Of a stretch of 64,000 bases of DNA, positions 45,370 through 58,625 are shown piece by piece. Position 1 is the first letter of the stretch. The number at the start of each line of letters is the position of its first letter. The notes under the pieces were generated by a model. That model searched no databases and was not told the origin of the DNA. It saw only the letters and a list, made by a program, of their open reading frames with translations. The stretch spans positions 17,564,001-17,628,000 of the forward strand of contig BSBN01000187.1 in the NCBI GenBank assembly GCA_027924645.1, in the 5' to 3' direction. A program made the position numbers and the translations under genes. Source of the stretch: Cunninghamia lanceolata. Lineage: Eukaryota > Streptophyta > Pinopsida > Cupressales > Cupressaceae.

Positions 45370-47790
45370 TTTTCTTGTTTTCATTTTCTTCATTGATAAT
45401 GGAGAGGGAGAGATAGAGGGGAGAGATAGGGAGATACAGGAATGATAGGGGGAGAGAGGCAAGAGAGATAAAGATAGGGAGATAGAGAGTGAGTGAGATG
45501 TCCAAAGAGATAGGCAAATAGAGGAATGATAGGGGAGAGAGAGACAAGAGATAGGGAGAGATAGATAGGTAGAGAGAGAGGAGATAGATTGGGAGAGATA
45601 GAGGAGATAGAGGGAGAGATAGGGAGATCGAGAGTGAGTGAAATGTCTAGAGAGATAGGGAGAGAGATTGAGAGGTAGAGGGATGATAGAGAGAGGGAGA
45701 TAAGGGAGAGATACTTGGAGATAGAGGTTTAGGGTTGCTTGAGTTTAGGGTTTAGGGGTTATGGGTTAGGGATTAGGGGCATTATTTAGGGTTGAGAGAT
45801 TTGGAGCGAGAGAGAGACTTCTTTTGACATGCAACTGTAAACCCCAAATAATGCCCCTAAACCCTAAACCCTAATCCCTAACCCCTAAACCATAAACCTT
45901 AAATAATACCCCTAAGCCCTAACCTATAAACCTTAAACCTAAGAAACCCTAAACTACAAACCCATAAACCCTAAACACTAAACCCAAGCAACCCTAAACA
46001 TCTATCTCCCTATCTCTATCATTCCTCTACCTCTGAATATCTCTCCATATGTCTCTGGCCATGTCCCTCACTCTCTATATCTCCCTATTGGTTCTCTCTA
46101 AACACTAAACCCTAAACTCCTAAACCATAAACCCTAAACCCTAAATAATGCCTCTAAACCTTATCCCCTAAACCCTAAACCTGAGCAACCCTAAACCCTA
46201 TCTCCCTATAGAGAGGAGACAAATCTAGAGAGAGATAGAGGAGATAGAGGGGAGAGATAGGGAGATAGAGAGTGAGAGAGATGTCTAGAGAGATAGGGAG
46301 ATATAGGAATGATAGGGGGAAGAGAGGTAAGAGATAGAGATAGATAGTTAGGTAGAGAGAGAGAGGAGATATATTGGGAGAGATAGAGGAAACAGAGGGT
46401 GAGATAGGGAGACAAAGAGTGAGTGAGATGTCTAGAGAGATAGGAAGAGAGATTGAGAGGTAGAGGGATGATAGAGAGGGAGATAAGGGAGAGATAGGGA
46501 GATAGAGGTTTAGGGTTGCTCAGGTTTAGGGGTTAGGGGTTAGGGGTTAGGGATTAGGGGCATTATTTAGGGTTGAGGGATTTAGAAAGAGAGACTTCTT
46601 TTGACATGCAATCGTAAACCTTGAATAATGCCCCTAAACCCTAAACTTGAGCAACCCTAAACCTCTAAACCTTAAATAATTCCCCTAAACCCTAAACCCT
46701 AACCCCTAACCCCCAATCCCTAAAACATAAACCCTAAATAATTCCCCTAACCCCTAACCCCTAAACCCTAAACTTGAGAAACCCTAAACCCCTAAACCCT
46801 AAACACTAAACCTAACCAACCCTAAACCTCTATCTCCCTATCTCTATCATTCCTCTACCTCTTAACTCTCTCTCTATGTCTCTGGCCATGTCCCTCACTC
46901 TCCATATCCCTCTCTTCCTATGTCTCTGGCCATGTACCTCACTCTCTATATCTCCCTATTGGTCCTCTCTCTCTAAACACTAAACCCTAAACCTCTAAAC
47001 CCTAAACCATAAACCCTAAATAATGCTCCTAAACCTTAATCCCTAACCCCTAAACCCTAAACCAAAGAAACCCTAAAACCCTGTCTCCCTATCTCTATCA
47101 TCCCTCTATCTCTCAATCCTTCTCCCTATCTCTCTGGATATCTCGTTCACTCTCTATCTCCCTATCTCTCACCTCTGTCTCCTCTATCTCTCCCTATCTG
47201 TCTCCTCTCTCTCTCTCTCTAGCTATCTTCAAACCTGAGAAACCCTAAACCCCAAACCCCTAAACCCTAAATCCAAGCAACCCTAAACCTCTATATCCCT
47301 ATCTCTCCCCTATCTCCCTATCTATATCATCACTCTACCTCTCAATCTCTCTCCCTATGTCCCTGACCATGTGCCTCACTCTCTATCCCCATATCTGTCT
47401 CCACAGTCTCCTCTATATCTCCCTATCATTCCTCTCTCTATAAACCCTAAAACCTAAATAATGCCCCTAACCCCTAACCCCTAACCCAAGAAACCCTAAA
47501 CCCCTAAACCCTAAACCCAAGTAACCTTAAACCTCTATCTCCCTATCTCTCCCCTCTCTCGCTATCGCCTTTGTCCCTCTACCTCTCAATCTCTCTCCCT
47601 ATGTCTCTGGCCATGTCCCTCACTCTCTATCTCCCTATCTCTCCCCTCGGTCTCCTCTATATCTCCCTATTGGTCCTCTATCTCTCTCTAAACCCTAAAC
47701 CTCTAAACCTTAACCCCTAACCCCAAAACCCAAAACCCTAAACCCTAAACCCTAAACCCTAAATAATACCCCTAAACCCAAGTAACCCAG
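45370..47790. repeat. Interstitial telomere-type array mixed with GAGATAGGG satellite
   Basis: Blocks of TTTAGGG / CCCTAAA and variants (CCCCTAA, CCCTAAATAAT) alternate with blocks of GAGATAGGGAGATAGAG or its complement. The orientation flips: G-rich 45400-45835, C-rich 45836-46205, G-rich 46206-46612, then mainly C-rich to 47790. GGGGCATTATTTAGGG with its inverted copy occurs at 45776-45858 and 46557-46635, a period of about 781 bp. No coding sequence. It is internal to the CACTA element, so it is not a chromosome end. Confidence 0.93.
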
Positions 47791-48001
47791 TCGGCGCTAA
47801 AGTTGGCACTAATTTAGGTGCTAATTTGTGCCTAATTTAGTGCTTACTTATTTTGATCGACACAAAAAATACCAAAAGTAGTGCCATCCCGATAAATAGC
47901 ACTGACTTTTTCAAAAAAATGGAGAAAAGTACATTAAAACAGTGAGTGGAAGCAAAAAATAGAACAAAAAAGGGAGCTAATCATAGGGATTTGTTGTAGT
48001 G
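47791..48001. repeat. CACTA right subterminal region and TIR
   Basis: GGCGCTAAAGTTGGCACTAATTTAG and related GTGCTAATTT / GTGCCTAATTT motifs, then GGAAGCAAAA and the TIR TTTGTTGTAGTG. Inverted counterparts of TAGCGC and GTGCTA occur at the left end. Confidence 0.8.
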
Positions 48002-50579
48002 TTAGTAGATTAAGCTAGTATGTGTTGAGTTATGTAATTACAGAGTTTCTTTGTTTTCACGTGGCTCCATCTAGTTAATATCTATGGATTGGTAGAATAA
48101 AAAAGTTATGCTACTTTTCTATCCACAAATTTAACAAAGCCATTGATTTTAAAAGGTAATTTATCTTATTTTTTATCAAAATGAGATTCAAACTAGTTAC
48201 TCGACAAGGTAGCCTTTTGGATTTTAAAGGGAAAGGAAGTTACCATCAAGGAAGTGAGATAATGAGCCATTGGAGAAGGGTCCTTGTGGCTTTTCAAGTT
48301 GTGATAAGGTAAAAAAATCAATTAAATTCATGGTTTTCATATTTTGTCAGCTAGTTTCCAAAGAAAGAAAGTGTACCCTTGATTTAAAAGGAGCTTTTGC
48401 AACACAAATTTGCATGCTTGAAATGATCAAATTTAAAGGGTCTCTCATGTATAATAAATTCACTAAGATAGGGAAAAATTTAACTAAGTGATAAAAGAAG
48501 GTGTCAAATCAAAGAAAGTGACACCAAAACAAAATTAATCACTTCAAATGAGATTGATGACATTCAAAGTTTATCCTCTGAAGAAAGGGTTTGTGATCTT
48601 TTTTATTTGTAATTATTCTTGGTCAATTTTATAACAATGAGATAACCACATTCTTGACATGTAGTGCAAGTTGGGAAAATGTTAATCATCTCATTGAGAT
48701 GAGAATTGCTCTTTTGTTATTTAAGGAGGTTGTCTCTCTTGTAAGTTTTATGTTTTACTACCTTAAGCTTCTTAGTGTTGTTCTATCCAAAACATGTTCT
48801 AGGGTGTCAAATGTAGTATGTCCTATTCTTGAGTTTTATTCTTTGAAAGTTATAAATTCCTTCTAAAATTTAATATATGATAGCTTGTTTTACATACAAT
48901 TTTCCATTATTGGCATAGTATTTTCAAGAGATTTGACACATCTTTATTTTAACATTGATTGTTTTGCTATTGTGATTAATTAGTCTTCTATTGCAATAGA
49001 TGTAAAAACTTTTTAACACAATATATGTGATGTTGTGGATCAATAATGGATTGTTAAATAATCTTTATGGAAAGTATTGGTTATCTCATTTGAGATCATA
49101 AGCTCTTAAGTAAAATAGTGATTTACAACAAGCCATCTACACTATAGGGATTTAAAATTTGATTCTAGAATTTGACTATGTTGCTTGTGGATGAACACAC
49201 CAATCCTAAAGTAACTAATAAAAATTATTTCAATGAATATCTTATTTATTGTAATTTATAGTTTTTTAACCTACATTTTGCTCTTAAGGGTGTATATAAT
49301 TAATATAAAAGTGTCATTCTAAAATTCTTTACTGAATACACCTATAGGTAGTAATTCAAAATTTACATTTAAAAGGTATTTAGAAACAAAATCATAGAGA
49401 CTACCATAGAAGGAAGTCAGTGATAAATAATTGGATTTGTTTTATGTCATTTAAGGTTTAATATTTGTATGTTGTGTGTTTTTATCATTTTAATATATTA
49501 TCCTAAAAGATGTGAAGGCAACACCCTCCCAAGCCTTCTAGAGCTTAAAGTACAGAGGAGATTGTACCCACTTCTATCAATTGGCCTAAATTACTTATGA
49601 TTTGATTATAAGGCCCACCTCATCATTTATCATGACATATTACTTGGGGTTAAGCATTCAGTGTGCATCCTTTAGAATCATAAGGAATAATTTGGAGCAC
49701 TAATAGATGGAAGGATCAAAAGCCAAAAAAAAATAGAAACACACCATAATTAGTAAGGAGTTCATGTAAATCACCTAAAGGGAATGACCTGTGAGGATCC
49801 ATGATGATGGATAATCCAAGGGTGTGTAGTCAGATCAAATAGACATGACATAAATAAAATTCAAACCCTAATGAAGATGTAAACACAAACAAGGGTGGAT
49901 CCAAACACTAAGTAAATATGATATAAATGGATACATTTAGAAAATCAATTATCAAAACCCTAATTAGAAAGATGGATAAACCCTAAGTCATGTCTAGGAA
50001 TGTTGGTTCACCAAAAATGTAAGGGAAAATGCACTTCTTATATATCTAGGAAAAATTAAATAAATAGCCAACATAAATATATAAGTTGGGACTAAAATCA
50101 AATACTATAATTAAATGTAATTAATGCATAAACAAACTAAATTAAATGCATGGGTACTTAGCTTAAAATTTGGTGAAGACTTCACTACACAAATGTTAGA
50201 AGTCAATTCATCATGATACTATAATTTTAGATCATTTTAGATGAATATTTTTGATCTAGAAATTTGACTATATATTATCTTGGTTCACTCCTACATGTGT
50301 GGAGGTGATCTCTTGTAACTTGTGGACTTGAACCTAATGTGTGCATCTAAACCTATAAATTATGAACCCAATTTGGATAAATTCTATTGTTTAGAAAGAC
50401 CTTTAGAGAATTGGTTGAATTGTGAGGGTCATATTTTTAATCAATCCCCTAGATGGATCAATTCAATAATGATGAATCAAGGTTGAGAACAACAAGCAAG
50501 CATGTTCCTAGGATGAAGACGTAGTGATAATGTAATCTAGACCATATCAACTTATAATATAATTCTAGATGTGTTCCTA
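48002..50579. other. Tail of interrupted tandem unit, then AT-rich DNA without genes
   Basis: 48002-48170 completes the tandem unit broken at 32904 (TTAAGCTAGTATGTGTTGA, CGTGGCTCCATCTAGTTAAT, GGATTGGTAGA). The rest is AT-rich with short random ORFs; I see no domain, RNA gene or mobile-element end. Confidence 0.6.
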
Positions 50580-50584
50580 GATAT

Positions 50585-52305
50585 TGTAATGTCCCCATTT
50601 TTGAGTTCGCTTGCAGTCTAGTCAGAGGTGGCTTTTTGGGTTGGTGATAACATAATCAGAGGAATATTTTGATGTCACTAGGGTGTTTGAGTGATCCAGT
50701 GGAGCTATGTGGTACTTTTTAGAGAGATTTTGGACAATTTGTCTATACTTACTATGTATAGTAAGTGCTTGCATGTCGACAATCTTTCTGGGTTTTTCTA
50801 GGTTTGTTTTCTTTGGTCCTTGGAGAACACTACTATTTTTAGTAAATGTCAGTTTGGTGATGTTTTTATGACTTGGCAGTCAGTTGTTGGTTCTCCCAGA
50901 TGTTGCATTGAGCCCAAAGTTATTAGATGGTTCATGGATCCAGTTGGCACCCTCTGTGTTGGCTCAGTTTTCTTATGGCCATTACTATTTTTAGTAAGTT
51001 CGGGTTCGATGTCAGATTGGGATTTTTAGAGTGGGGTTGGATTCATCTCATCGAGGGCTTTTCGACGAGCTATAGATCATGGCATTCCGACATTGTTTGG
51101 GCCTTCATTTTAAAGTCCATAATTAATATTATTATTTAATATTAGACCTTGGTGCCTAGGCTCGACAACTTAACGTTGTTTTAAAAGAGGGAACTTTAAG
51201 GGTGATGTTGAGAAAAGAATTAAAGAGAATTATAATATTTTTAAAATGTATTTTCCCTCTCATGTTTTATCCCATATGCAAGAGGATTTTAGAAACTTCC
51301 AGATGAAAAAGTATAAAAGGAGGAAAAGGCTCTTCATTTGACATGCTTGGATTATTATTTCTTCTCTCTTTTGAGATTTTCCCTTCGAGGGTTTCTAGAG
51401 CTTGGCTCTTGGGTTTGGTATTGTCTTGCTAAGACGAAAACCTCTGCAAGATAGGATTTTATCTTTGGCTTTGTGGACAAAAACCCACTTGGTCAATTTG
51501 TGGAGGCTTCATCCAGAGGTCTCATTTATGCATTTAGTTGATCCATTTTGGTGAAGAATCAGGCATGGAATGAAGATGTTTGAAAGTATATTATTGCATA
51601 TGAGAATGGAGGTATTGTTGAGCAGATTTATGCATATTTTCTGAGTTTTATTGCTACTGCAACAATTTCCAAATAGGTCGTACATCTGCACTCTTGGGCT
51701 GTACCATTTGTGATAGTTACTAGGTCAATTTTAGAGGAGTTTCAGTTGTTGCTCCCTTGTGATTGGGTCGCCATAGACCTGCAGCCATTTCTGGTTGTTG
51801 AACGAAGGGATTAGAGGAGTTTGGTTGCTGATTGTTCTCACAAAATAGTCCCAGTAGAGGCCATACAGCTTGAGCACGGATATGGGTATTGTAGAAAATT
51901 AATACTTCCTCTTTGTGGCTTGTTATCTCTCAAAACTTGAGTGCCTAGAGCTTACTATTGAGTTGTTCATCTTTGTGAAGTCATACCTCTTCATTTCTTA
52001 GAGTTTGAAGCATTTTTCTATTCATTATATAGCTGGTCCTCCATCAGCATCTGTATGAAGTTGTAAAACTCCATCTGGGTATGTTATGATAATTCATATT
52101 TTGGCTTCCTTAAATCTGGGTCTTTGTTAGTTTATTGATATATCTTTTAGTTTTTTTGGGTTTTCAGTATATTGTTCATATTCTATGTATTTCATACAAA
52201 ATTAAACATGCAATTAAAACCCATGAAACCTTGAACATCAATTAAGCAAAAAAGAAAAATATATAGAGTGGAAGATATATATACACAACAAGGGTGTATG
52301 TTACA
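50585..52305 (+). repeat. 5' LTR of V
   Basis: Direct repeat of 55534-57252. TATAAAAG at 51312-51319 is the likely promoter box. It includes a small internal palindromic phrase TACTTACTATGTATAGTAAGT (about 50746-50766). Confidence 0.95.
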
Positions 52306-52306
52306 G

Positions 52307-52317
52307 TGGTATCAGAG
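52307..52317 (+). other. Primer binding site of V (tRNA-iMet)
   Basis: TGGTATCAGAG one base after the 5' LTR. Confidence 0.92.
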
Positions 52318-52766
52318 TAGAAAATCTTTCCATCCTGTGGGGTTAATATGACATGTAGATGATGAACTGATACATGCAACCAGGGACATATCAGTATTAT
52401 CTCAGATGAAACAAATCGTAGTAAGATATACAGGTTCTCCAAATTGATCCCTTTGTAGGTACAGATACAGTAGTGACAAAGGACATGGATGATAAAGACT
52501 GGGAAGAGCAAGAGCCTAGTATCAAGGAAACATTGTAGAATTTGTGTAGGAAACGGGAAGAGATACTGAATAATTGGGACATGAGATATAGAAAGATACA
52601 ATAAATTAATAATTAAGCGATACAGATGATGACCAATTATTTACTCAGGAATCTTGGTATCAATGATAACAACAACAATGACATGAATAATGGAGATAGG
52701 AACTGATACAGGGATAATGATGATGGAAGAAAGGCTGAAAAATTCAAAGAGGGTTACAAAACCGAA

Positions 52767-55520
52767 GTGCCCGTGGAAGAAAAGGTGGAAAAGGAAGAAG
52801 TTGTTGCTTATGGTTTACATGTTACAAGGATGAGCAAGAATCAATTGAGAAGAGAGCAATGTTGTTTCACATGCCAAGAAGCTTGGACATCTAGTCATAA
52901 ATGTGGGAACAACAAAGAATGTGAAAGAGAAACTTCCACTTCTTGTTTAGTGTAGCCAAATAATAATGAGAACAAAGAAGATGACAAAGATGAACCTGAG
53001 CCTTTGTATGATGAAAACAAGATCATTAATCAAGATATATGTGAAGGAGAGTTTGCTGATTTGGGAAAGACTACAAAATTTTTTGAAGCTGGGCCTCGCT
53101 TTGATGGTCTTGAAGATACTACTTTTGAGAATGAATTAAAAATGATTGATAAGTTGCTAGAAGGTGACTTTGTAAGCGAGCCTAAGAGCATTGATACTGA
53201 AAGTCTTAAGTCCTCAAAGGACATAGGTCAAAAGTATGCAGATAAAAAATTTAAATCAGCTATGGGTGACAAATTTGATGCTGCCATAACCTTTGACTAG
53301 AGTAATGGAGATTATTCTGAGGATTGTTTGACGGATGTGCATGCATCTATTTTGATAGGCGAGGTGTGCATTGATATTGGCAATTCAGCAACCTCTAAGA
53401 TGTCAGTTGAGCCATCCAAAGAGATTCATAACAACAGTACACTTGACGAGGATGTGTGTGAAGTTGATAGCACACATGAGGATGCTTACCAATCGGTGAG
53501 TGATGATGATTCAGCCTCTTTCCATAGTGCAGATTTCAAATCAAAAAATTTGTGTGGAGGCAATTTGTCAGTGGGGTCTAATCATTTAACAGGACAATTG
53601 AAGGTGAATGAAGGCATGATTGTTGTAGCCATAGAACACTTTGATGTTGCTCAACAGTTGTTGGTAAATTGTTGTTGGAAGACTCTAGAAACACATGAGC
53701 ACTTTGATAGTGAACTTTCCCTTGCCTATTTTTAGGCACTCAAAGATGCAGTTGGAGTAATGAAGAATAATTACCTACAACTATTATTAGATAGAGATCA
53801 TCTTCTCATGCTTGATGGTATTTATCATGATGCTCTAAAGGGGAAGGAAGAGGAGGTTGATGAGCTCACCTGTGAGCTTGAGGTCATCATGGACTCTTTG
53901 AAGAGCACTCAATCGATCCTTCAAGAGTCAGAGCTATGGATAGATGAGCTTACCATGGAGTTGAGTTTAGCATAGTCTTCATCTCCAGTAGTTACAATTC
54001 TAATTTCTATGACAGTTACTAGTGATGAGCATGGATAGTGGTAAGGAGTACTTTGTGGATGTGGCTACATCTATTATAGTTACAAATTTAGGTAACACAG
54101 ATGGGATGGGTGTTATGGTTGAGAGTAGTAGAGAACTAGATATTGCATTAGGGGTCTCTGAGGTTAGTCCCATGACAGGTATGATAGAGCAGATAACTGA
54201 TAGCTCTGACGAGAAGTTGGTAGATTTCCTCATGAGTTGTGTGACAGATTACCACACTACTCCATATTTTTCATAGGAGAAATGCATGACATATTTCAGT
54301 GGGGAAATCGATTCTCATGTTGATTTGTTTCCCTCTCTTGGAAGCAAATCAGAGATTGCATCCTATGCAGATGATAGTGATCGACAACTTACTAGACCTT
54401 AGCTTTGGAGAGACTAGCTGAAGGTTACAGGAGAGAAGGTTGATTCAACCTTATCGTGTCTAGATTGCACTCATAGGAATGTTGAGAACCTTCTTTGGAC
54501 TGCAGAGTTGGAGGAGAGACGGTATGGGGTCTCAGCTGGTACTCACATTCATGATTTGTAGTTCATCAGGAGTGCTTTGGAGGAGGTAAAATTAGAATAT
54601 CTCCAATTATTTCATGATAGGGAGTATGCTATTGGGTATGCAGAGAGGATTTCCAGAGTATCTACCCAATTAGCTATTCAGGATCAGAGACATGAGCCAT
54701 CTTCTAATTCATGTGATGATGGTGATGAGGAGTGTGTTCCCTATGACTATGTCGGTCAACTGTTGACATAGGCAGGTGCTTTTTATTTTGACTGCATAGT
54801 GAGAAGTGCTCATCATTTCTCCTTTAGTGTCCACACAAATGACTTGATGATGTGTAAGTGTTTATTGGCTCAGGATTTATACCATCCATTGTGGGATGAA
54901 GGGTTGTCGTCTACAAAAGATGGAACTAGGGATTGCAAGTGGCTGAGTCAGATATCTATGGAGGATTATTTGTAGGGTCAGAGATCAAATTACCATCATG
55001 GTGATATGCATTAGACAGAGTTTGCAACTTCTTTATCTCAAAAATTTCCATTGGAGACATGGTTTTAGAGAGGTTGCAGTGTCAGTAGGCATGATGGCCT
55101 ATTTAATTTTTACAGTGGTGATGGAGGAGAGTTTTATCATTCCCTTAATTTGAGAGGAGCAGTTTCATATCTTCCAGCACCTATGTTGGGTAGTCAGCAA
55201 TCCATAGGAGTTTGGCAGGGGATGATAGGGGATGTTGTGGTTTAGATACTTCAAGACTTACCTCTTCATGATAGATGGATGTGAGGTTATGATGTGTTGG
55301 GATCTAGGTGGTGACAGGTTTGGCATGTCAGTTCAGTTGGATTCTATTGAGTTACTTCACCACCCTCTGCATGGTGAAGATTTTACCAGAGTAGTGTAGT
55401 GTCGACGTGGTGGTTCTATTCTAAGAATAACTTGGGACCTTGGGATCACTTATGGTTTCAGTTTGGATCAGTCTGTTTCTTGGAGATTGTATTGGCATTG
55501 CTTGAGGACAAGCAATCTTT
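52767..55520 (+). pseudogene. V ORF: knuckle-bearing long protein of unknown function
   Basis: 52767-53975 is one frame broken only by TAGs (52953, 53298, 53733, 53973). After a shift near 54000 another single frame runs 54022-55520, with TAGs at 54274 and 54769. A Gypsy-type finger CFTCQEAWTSSHKC (52863-52904) lies near the start. The rest is acidic with a coiled-coil part (53760-53975, KGKEEEVDELTCELEVIMDS). The ORF ends in EDKQSLGRAD next to the 3' LTR. No catalytic motif is seen, so the region replacing pol is unidentified. Confidence 0.7.
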
Positions 55521-55533
55521 GGGAAGGGCAGAC

Positions 55534-57252
55534 TGTAATGTCCCCATTTTCGAGTTCTCTTGCAGTCTAGTCAAAGCTGACTTTCTGGGTTGGCGACAAC
55601 ATAATTAGAGGAATATTTTGATGTCACCAGGGTGTTCGAGTGATCTAGTCAAGCTGTGTGGCACTTTTCAAAGAGATTTTAGACAACTTGTATATACTTA
55701 CTATTTATAGTAAGTGCTTGCATGTCGACAAACTTTCTGGGTTTTTTTGGGTTTGTTCTCTTTGGTCCTCGGAGAACACTACTATTTTTAGTAAGTGTCA
55801 GTTTGGTGATGTTTTGGTGACTTGGTAGTCAGTTGTTGGTTCTCCTAGATGTTGCATTGAGCCCAGAGTTATCAAATGGTTTGTGGATCTAGTTGGCACC
55901 CTCTGTGTTGGCTCAGTTTTCTTATGGGTGTTACTATTTTTAGTAAGTTTGGGTTTGGTGTCAGATTGGGATTTTTTAGAGTGGGGTTGGATTTGTCTCG
56001 TCGAGGGCTTTTCGATGAGCTATAGATCATGGCATTCTGACATCGTTTGGGCCTTCGTTTTAAAGTCCATAAATTAATATTATTATTTAATAGTGGACCT
56101 TGGTGCCTAGGCTTGACAACTTAATGTTGTTTTAAAAGAGGGGACTTTAAGGGTGATGTTGAGAAAAGAATTAAAGAGGATTATAATATTTTTAAAATGT
56201 ATTTTCCCTCTCATGTTTTATCCCATATGCAAGAGGATTTTAGAAACTCCCAGATGAAAAAGTATAAAAGGAGGACAAGGCTCTTCATTTGACATGCTTG
56301 GATTATTATTTCTTCTCTCTTTTGAGATTTTCCCTTCGAGGGTTTCTGAAGCTTGTCTCTTGGGTTTGGTATTATCTTGCTAAGATGAAAACCTCTACAA
56401 GATAGGATTTTATCTTTGGCTTTGTGGACAAAAATCCACTTGGTCAATTTGTGGAGGCTTCATTTAGAGGTCTCATTTATGCATTCAGTTGATCCATTTT
56501 GGTAAAGAATCAATCATAGAATGAAGATATTTGAAAGTATATTATTGCAGATGAGAAGGTATTGTTGAGCAGATTTATGCATATTTTTTGAGTTTTATTG
56601 CTACTGCAGCAATTTCCAAATAGGTTGTACATCTGCACTCTTGGGTCGTACCATTTGTGATAGTTATTGGGTCAATTTTAGAGGAGTTTCAGTTGTTGCT
56701 CCCTTGTGATTGGGTCACCATAGACCTGCAACCATTTTTGGTTGTTGAACGAAGGGATTAGAGGAGTTTGGTTGTTGATTGTTGCTGCAAAACATTCCCA
56801 GTAGAGGTCATACAGCTTCAGCACGGATATGGGTATTGTAGAAAATTAATACTTCCTCTTTGTGGCTTGTTATCTCTCAAAACTTGGGTGCCTAGAGCTT
56901 ACTATTGAGTTGTTCATCTTTGTGAAGTCATACCTCTTCATTTCTTGGAGTTTGAAGCATTTTTCTATGTAGTATATAGCTGGTCCTCCGTCAGCATCTA
57001 TATGAAGTTGTAAAACTCCATCTAGGTATGTTATGATAATTCATATTTTGGCTTCCTTAAATCTAGGTCTTTGTTAGTTTATTTATATCTCTTTTAGTTT
57101 TTATGGGTTTTCAATATATTGTTCATATTATATGTATTTCATACAAAATTAAACATGCAATCAAAACCCATGAAACCTTGAACATCAATCAAGCAGAAAA
57201 GAAAAATATACATAGTGGAAGATATATATACACAGCATAAGTGTATGTTACA
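55534..57252 (+). repeat. 3' LTR of V
   Basis: Partner of 50585-52305, TATAAAAG at 56263-56270. It ends ATGTTACA followed by GATAT. Confidence 0.95.
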
Positions 57253-57257
57253 GATAT

Positions 57258-57733
57258 GTGCTAGATCATTCATTTGAATTAGGATTAGTATTTAAATAAA
57301 CCACCCTAGCATGTAATTTGGAATAATTCACACTTTTGTTGGCTCAAAACAACTAGTATGAAAAGGTAACAAACTTTTTGAATTTGAAATTTGGGGTATT
57401 TGAGGGTGCGGGTGAAAGGAGGCTAAGATAATAAAAATACTTCCTACACTAATCTGTGAGAGAAGTGTACAAAAAATATGCTCACAATTACAAGAAAGAA
57501 AAGATACATAAAAACATTCACCATAACACATAAATTTATCTTGGGAAAACTATTTTGGTAAAAATCCCAATAGCTAAGGGTCATTAAATCCAAGAACATC
57601 CACCCTTATTATTCACCAACTATGTCTAGATATTTTTCTACAACATAACAATACTTGTAAATACATTATAAAACCTCCATCTCAAGCATTGAATAATTAA
57701 GAGAAGCAAACATGAAACCAACAAATGGTAAAT
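57258..57733. other. No gene or repeat recognised
   Basis: AT-rich sequence between V and the next LTR; nothing supported on either strand. Confidence 0.5.
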
Positions 57734-58362
57734 TGTTAAGATTAAGGTGCCATCAACCTTATAAATCCTATGTAATTTATTATTCCTATTATTGTTTGTA
57801 AATCACCCACAAGGGATGAAAGGTTTCACTAATAGCGATCTTATTTCAGCCACATGTTTATATCTAGTACCCAACGCTAATTTGTCCGCAACAGGGGTTT
57901 GCAGGGGGTTTCCCCCCTACGAGGGGTCCGGGTTATATTTTATCATTGTAAATCTAGATCATTTATCATTAGGTCACAGATCTGATGCTTGATATTATGT
58001 TAGTTTTCTTGCCCTATAAGGCAACCCCCTTTCATAAGGATATTTGTACTACATTTTTAGCAAAGTTGAGAGTAACAGGCATCACTGGATTGAAGACTGA
58101 ATAAGAAGAGGAAGTGCATGTATTGTAATCTCACAGTTGCAGATAATACAACTTGGAGCCTCTTTACTTGGTAGAGTTTTTTACACGAAAGGGTTTTCTC
58201 CACGTTACATACTGTGTTATGTGTTCAGTTCTTAATGCATGTTATTTCTGTGTACTTGGTTTTATTTCTATTGCAATCTCCATTGATTCTACATTATTTA
58301 GAGGACATTAATAAGGTTTGAATTAGATTTCCATTATGTGGTTTGCACTTTCATTTCTAACA
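57734..58362 (+). repeat. LTR of a second Copia-type family, + orientation
   Basis: TGTTAAGATT to TTTCTAACA, followed by a decayed primer site and a gag start, so this is a 5' LTR. It contains a GC-rich patch (GGTTTGCAGGGGGTTTCCCC, about 57896-57935) typical of some Copia LTRs. An inverted relative lies at 59175-59886. Confidence 0.8.
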
Positions 58363-58364
58363 TT

Positions 58365-58376
58365 TAGTATTAGAGC
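58365..58376 (+). other. Decayed primer binding site (tRNA-iMet)
   Basis: TAGTATTAGAGC differs from TGGTATCAGAGC by two transitions, consistent with cytosine deamination on either strand. Confidence 0.8.
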
Positions 58377-58469
58377 ATGGCTAGTTTTGATTCTTGGGTG
58401 GTAGTGTGAAGGTTTTTAGCTACAGTGAGAGATTTGGTTGTTTTTGTTTGCATATCTTGTGTAGATATC

Positions 58470-58625
58470 ATGGTTGCATCCACTGTTGCTTCTACCTCTT
58501 GGTTAGACATTGAAAAATTCAATGGAACAGGGCACGAATTGCAAAAACTGAAGATGGAGGATTTTCGTTAGGAAAGAAATCAATGGTTTTGAGGACTTGC
58601 TTGAGGATTAGATGCATGGTTATGA
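58470..58625 (+). pseudogene. Copia gag N-terminal fragment
   Basis: From ATG 58470 the frame reads MVASTVAS...WLDIEKFNGTGHELQ then KLKMEDFR and a TAG, matching the usual Copia gag opening (F-D/N-G-T ... W-K-L-K-M). Homology fades by about 58630, so only the start of gag is left. Confidence 0.7.

Larger units (their letters stand above)
50585..57252 (+). mobile_element. Non-autonomous LTR retrotransposon V (Gypsy-like)
   Basis: LTRs 50585-52305 and 55534-57252 start TGTAATGTCCCC and end TATGTTACA; a perfect duplication GATAT lies at 50580-50584 and 57253-57257. A tRNA-iMet primer site is at 52307 and a purine tract (GGGAAGGGCAGAC) precedes the 3' LTR. The 3.2 kb interior has one long decayed ORF with a gag-type zinc knuckle but no protease, RT or integrase. 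The knuckle form and LTR type suggest Gypsy ancestry (inference). Confidence 0.95.

Noticed and set aside
45370..47790. A chromosome end
   Set aside because: Telomere-type repeats are degenerate, flip orientation and lie between a Gypsy LTR and the CACTA right end.
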